Positions 61,321 to 64,000 of a DNA stretch of 64,000 nucleotides are shown one piece after another. The notes under the pieces are model-generated. The model was not told the DNA's origin. It worked only from the letters and a program-made list of their open reading frames with translations, and ran no database searches. Made by a program: the position numbers and the translations under genes. How positions within the stretch are numbered: the stretch's first letter is position 1; every line of letters begins with the position of its first letter. This DNA is from Obesumbacterium proteus (lineage in GTDB: Bacteria > Pseudomonadota > Gammaproteobacteria > Enterobacterales > Enterobacteriaceae), in contig NZ_CP014608.1 in assembly GCF_001586165.1 (NCBI RefSeq), positions 682,001 through 746,000 on the forward strand, read 5' to 3'.

Positions 61321-61455
61321 GTTTGCTCCTAGGAGATAGGCGTCAGGATTGGCTGATAATTCAGGCTCTTTCATTTCAGCATAACAGCGAAAGATGCAAA
61401 CAGGGTTCTGAATTGGGTCTTAATCACGATGAGTTTTAAGGATTCTGCCAACAAA

Positions 61456-61483
61456 AAAGGGCGTTGCTAGAACAACGCCCTTT
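61456..61483. terminator. Terminator downstream of yshB
   Basis: Perfect 11-bp stem AAAGGGCGTTG (61456-61466) / CAACGCCCTTT (61473-61483). On the minus strand further T residues follow (to 61453). It ends the yshB transcript before ghrB. Confidence 0.85.
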
Positions 61484-61508
61484 CTCATGAGAGGGGGGAG
61501 TGAATAGG

Positions 61509-61631
61509 TTAGCCTAAAAAACTCAGCAGAGCGGCGCATAGCACGGCGGCAAATGCCGTCTGCGATGAGTGTCCGGCGGCGGTGGCGAGCTCAGTACCTT
61601 GCGAGATCAAGCTCAGTAACGAATCGATCAT
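61509..61631 (-). CDS. yshB: Small membrane protein YshB
   Basis: 40 residues, MIDSLLSLISQGTELATAAG followed by HSSQTAFAAVLCAALLSFLG. The second half matches E. coli YshB (QTAVAAVLCAAMIGLFS, from memory), and the position next to glnG is also the same. One transmembrane helix. GGAGG lies five bases before this ATG. A second ATG directly upstream (61634) is too close to it. Reported to promote intracellular replication of Salmonella. Molecular role unknown. Confidence 0.88.
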   Translation of the reverse strand: MIDSLLSLISQGTELATAAGHSSQTAFAAVLCAALLSFLG

Positions 61632-61775
61632 CATAACCTCCAAAAACTGTGCCGATGATCATACCGATCCGCGGTGTGCAGTGAAAGATCGGCATAGCCG
61701 TTTTTTTGTGCGCCGGATTGTATTTTTATTAACCAGACACAGCCCGCTAACAAATCTCTAATGATTGGCTAACGA

Positions 61776-63197
61776 TTACTCCATTCCCAACTCTTTTAGC
61801 TTACGTGTCAGGGTATTGCGTCCCCAGCCGAGAAGGCGTGCGGCTTCTTGTTTATGACCATGGGTATGACGCAGCGCGGTCGTCAGCAGAATGCGTTCCA
61901 TCTCTGGCTGCGCCTCAGACAACAGGTCCTGATGGCCAGATCGCAAGGCATGTTCTGCCCACTGAGCCAAAAGTGCAGACCAATGATCGGGAGAGGCGGT
62001 TCCGCTGGTGGATTCCGGCACGCTGGTTTCAAACAGCTCGCTTGGCAAGTCTTGAACCAGCAACTCCTGTCCGGCGGCCATAACGGTAAGCCAACGGCAG
62101 GTGTTTTCTAGCTGGCGCACGTTACCCGGCCATGGAAGACGTGTGAGCGCCAACTCGGTATCAGGATGAAGAATTTTTGCTTCAACGCCTAATTCGGTGG
62201 CAGCCACTTTTAAAAAGTAACGCGCTAGGCGAGGAATATCTTCACGGCGCTCGCGCAACGGAGGCAGATGTACGCGAATGACGTTAAGGCGATGGAATAA
62301 ATCCTCACGGAATTTTCCTTCCTGCACCCGTTGCTCAAGGTTTTGATGCGTTGCGGCAATGATACGCACATCGACTTTGACGGGGGCATATCCGCCAACG
62401 CGATAAAACTGACCGTCGGCTAGCACGCGCAGCAGACGCGTTTGCACATCGAGCGGCATATCACCGATTTCATCCAGAAACAGCGTGCCGCTGTCTGCCT
62501 GTTCAAAACGGCCCTGACGAATTTGATTCGCGCCGGTAAAGGCCCCTTTTTCGTGACCAAACAGCTCTGATTCAATCAGGTCTTTGGGGATGGCGGCCAT
62601 ATTCAGCGCAATAAACGGCGCTTTGCCGCGTGGGCTGTGGCGATGTAGCGCGTGCGCCACCAGCTCTTTACCCGTACCCGATTCACCGTTAATCAATACG
62701 CTGATTGAAGAGCGCGAAAGTCGGCCAATAATGCGAAAGACATCCTGCATCGCCGGTGCTTCACCGATGATATCGGCAGCCGGATCGTTAATGGGTTCGC
62801 TGCGTGCGGGATGCTGCTGTTCCTGATAGTGGCTGATCGCCCGTTCTACAAGAGCGACCGCTTCATCAATATCAAAAGGCTTAGGCAAGTAATCAAAGGC
62901 ACCTTGCTGATAGGCGCTGACCGCGGCATCCAAGTCTGAATGCGCTGTCATTATGATGACCGGAAGCATTGGATGACGCTGTTTTATCTGCTTGAGTAAC
63001 GCTAAACCATCCATGCCGGGCATGCGAATATCGGATAACAAAACGTCCGGCGTTTGGCTGGCTAAGGCATCCAGTACCTCATTTCCGTTCTCAAACGTGA
63101 CGCAGCGCAGACCCGCGCCGGTCAGTGCGCGTTCCAGCACCCAGCGGATGGAACTGTCATCATCAACGATCCAGACGATTCCCTGTTGCGTTGTCAT
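61776..63197 (-). CDS. glnG: Nitrogen regulator NtrC (NR-I)
   Basis: Sigma-54 activator of nitrogen-starvation genes, phosphorylated by NtrB. ATG 63197 with AGAGGTG upstream gives 473 residues (E. coli 469). A GTG two codons earlier is the alternative. Receiver domain with phospho-acceptor Asp56 in LLSDIRMPG. AAA+ domain with Walker A GESGTGKE (about 170), GAFTGA (sigma-54 contact) and Walker B GTLFLDEIGDMP. C-terminal Fis-type helix-turn-helix (HKQEAARLLGWGRNTLTRKL). Downstream of glnL, as usual. Confidence 0.97.
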   Translation of the reverse strand: MTTQQGIVWIVDDDSSIRWVLERALTGAGLRCVTFENGNEVLDALASQTPDVLLSDIRMPGMDGLALLKQIKQRHPMLPVIIMTAHSDLDAAVSAYQQGAFDYLPKPFDIDEAVALVERAISHYQEQQHPARSEPINDPAADIIGEAPAMQDVFRIIGRLSRSSISVLINGESGTGKELVAHALHRHSPRGKAPFIALNMAAIPKDLIESELFGHEKGAFTGANQIRQGRFEQADSGTLFLDEIGDMPLDVQTRLLRVLADGQFYRVGGYAPVKVDVRIIAATHQNLEQRVQEGKFREDLFHRLNVIRVHLPPLRERREDIPRLARYFLKVAATELGVEAKILHPDTELALTRLPWPGNVRQLENTCRWLTVMAAGQELLVQDLPSELFETSVPESTSGTASPDHWSALLAQWAEHALRSGHQDLLSEAQPEMERILLTTALRHTHGHKQEAARLLGWGRNTLTRKLKELGME

Positions 63198-63240
63198 AAT
63201 CACCTCTGTTTACGGAAGGCCGCTTAGTGAATGTTGTGAA

Positions 63241-64000
63241 TTACTTGCGAATAGGCAGATAAACCGAAAATTCGGTATGCCCCGGCCAGCTATTAAATTC
63301 AATTTTACCCTGATGCTGGTCGATGAGATTTCGGGCAATCGACAGGCCGAGTCCGGTACCGCCTTCGCGGCCACTGACCATCGGATAAAACAGGGTATCG
63401 TGCAGATGGGCGGGGATCCCAGGACCATCATCTTCAATATCAATACGTGCCGCTAAGCGATAGCGCTCGCCATGCAGGGTGAGCTGGAATGCGGTTCGCG
63501 TGCGCAACGTAATTGTGCCTCCCGCGTTTCCTAGCGCTTGGAGCGCATTGCGGGTGATATTAAGTAGCACTTGCTCAATTTGTTCAGGATCGTGCTCAAG
63601 CTCCGGCAGGCTCGGATCGTAATCTCGAACCAGCGTGACGTTGTCGGGGCATTCGAGCGAAACCAGCTGGCAAACACGTTCTGCCACCTGATGAATGCTT
63701 TGTGTGACGTGTTGACCCGGACGCTGAGGGCCTAACAGCCGATCGACCAGATTTCTAAGACGGTCTGCCTGCTCAATGATGACCTTGGTGTATTCGGTCA
63801 GCGAGGGATCGGGTAAGGCTTTAGCTAACAGCTGCGCCGCGCCGCGTAATCCACCGAGCGGGTTTTTAATCTCATGAGCTAATCCACGCACCAAATCGCG
63901 AGCGGCGACCTGCTGGGCATGCTGTAGCTGTTCTTGGCTGAGGCGGCGCTGGCTATCCATCGGTGAGAGTTCCAACAGGATAAAATCATCACTCATGGGT
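63241..64000 (-). CDS. glnL: Nitrogen sensor kinase/phosphatase NtrB (NR-II), C-terminal part
   Basis: The gene enters from the right edge. About 253 C-terminal residues of roughly 350 are present and the PAS domain is outside. The ATG at 63996 is internal, because the frame stays open to the edge and matches the family upstream. Phospho-acceptor His in RGLAHEIKNPLGG, N box NITRNALQAL, G1 DDGPGIP, F box LFYPMVSGREGGTG and G2 GLGLSIARN are intact. Phosphorylates or dephosphorylates NtrC under PII control. A 43-bp gap separates it from glnG. Confidence 0.96.
   Translation of the reverse strand, partial: PMSDDFILLELSPMDSQRRLSQEQLQHAQQVAARDLVRGLAHEIKNPLGGLRGAAQLLAKALPDPSLTEYTKVIIEQADRLRNLVDRLLGPQRPGQHVTQSIHQVAERVCQLVSLECPDNVTLVRDYDPSLPELEHDPEQIEQVLLNITRNALQALGNAGGTITLRTRTAFQLTLHGERYRLAARIDIEDDGPGIPAHLHDTLFYPMVSGREGGTGLGLSIARNLIDQHQGKIEFNSWPGHTEFSVYLPIRK

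Noticed and set aside
63994..63996. ATG as the glnL start
   Set aside because: The frame is open to the window edge and the preceding sequence continues the family alignment. The true start is outside.

Overview
The window is chromosomal DNA of a gamma-proteobacterium of the order Enterobacterales. Gene order, protein sequences and RNAs (Spot 42, CsrC, tRNA-Ile/tRNA-Ala rRNA spacers) are those of the oriC-proximal region of E. coli and its relatives. The 16S sequence and the divergence from E. coli suggest Hafniaceae (Hafnia or Obesumbacterium). That name rests on memory of reference sequences, not on a search.

Left third (1-29.5 kb): the start of menA, hslU-hslV behind a clear sigma-32 promoter, ftsN, cytR, priA, rpmE, cptA and ppc. 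Then comes arginine biosynthesis as argE divergent from argC-argB-argG-argH, with ARG boxes between. argG lies inside this cluster, unlike E. coli. Between argH and oxyR sits an accessory block: a hicAB toxin-antitoxin pair between two copies of one terminator, a lipoamide-dehydrogenase-like flavoprotein, and a peroxiredoxin-glutaredoxin fusion divergent from oxyR. sthA, fabR, yijD, trmA, btuB (cobalamin riboswitch plus a MetJ-type operator) and murI follow.

Middle (29.5-41.3 kb): two complete rRNA operons in direct tandem (16S, tRNA-Ile, tRNA-Ala, 23S, 5S), nearly identical and only about 460 bp apart. The left flank (murI) is the E. coli rrnB flank and the right flank (mobB) is the E. coli rrnA flank.

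Right third (41.3-64 kb): mobB-mobA, yihD, a frameshifted srkA, dsbA, yihG, polA, spf (Spot 42, with the SpfP small ORF), engB, csrC, yihI, an unlisted 57-codon membrane ORF, and hemN. An accessory insertion of about 8.7 kb then separates hemN from yshB-glnG-glnL. It holds a 2-ketogluconate operon (kguE-kguK-kguT-kguD) with a PtxS-like operator, a 586-bp hairpin-rich element made of two diverged inverted modules, yidE, inaA and ghrB.

Most of the window is core metabolism and information processing: protein quality control, cell division, replication restart, arginine synthesis, redox defence, cobalamin uptake, ribosome production, nitrogen control. The least explained stretch is the inverted hairpin element at 56,963-57,548. 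Its outward-reading strands present GGA or GGGA loops, one inside a perfect match to the CsrA-binding consensus.
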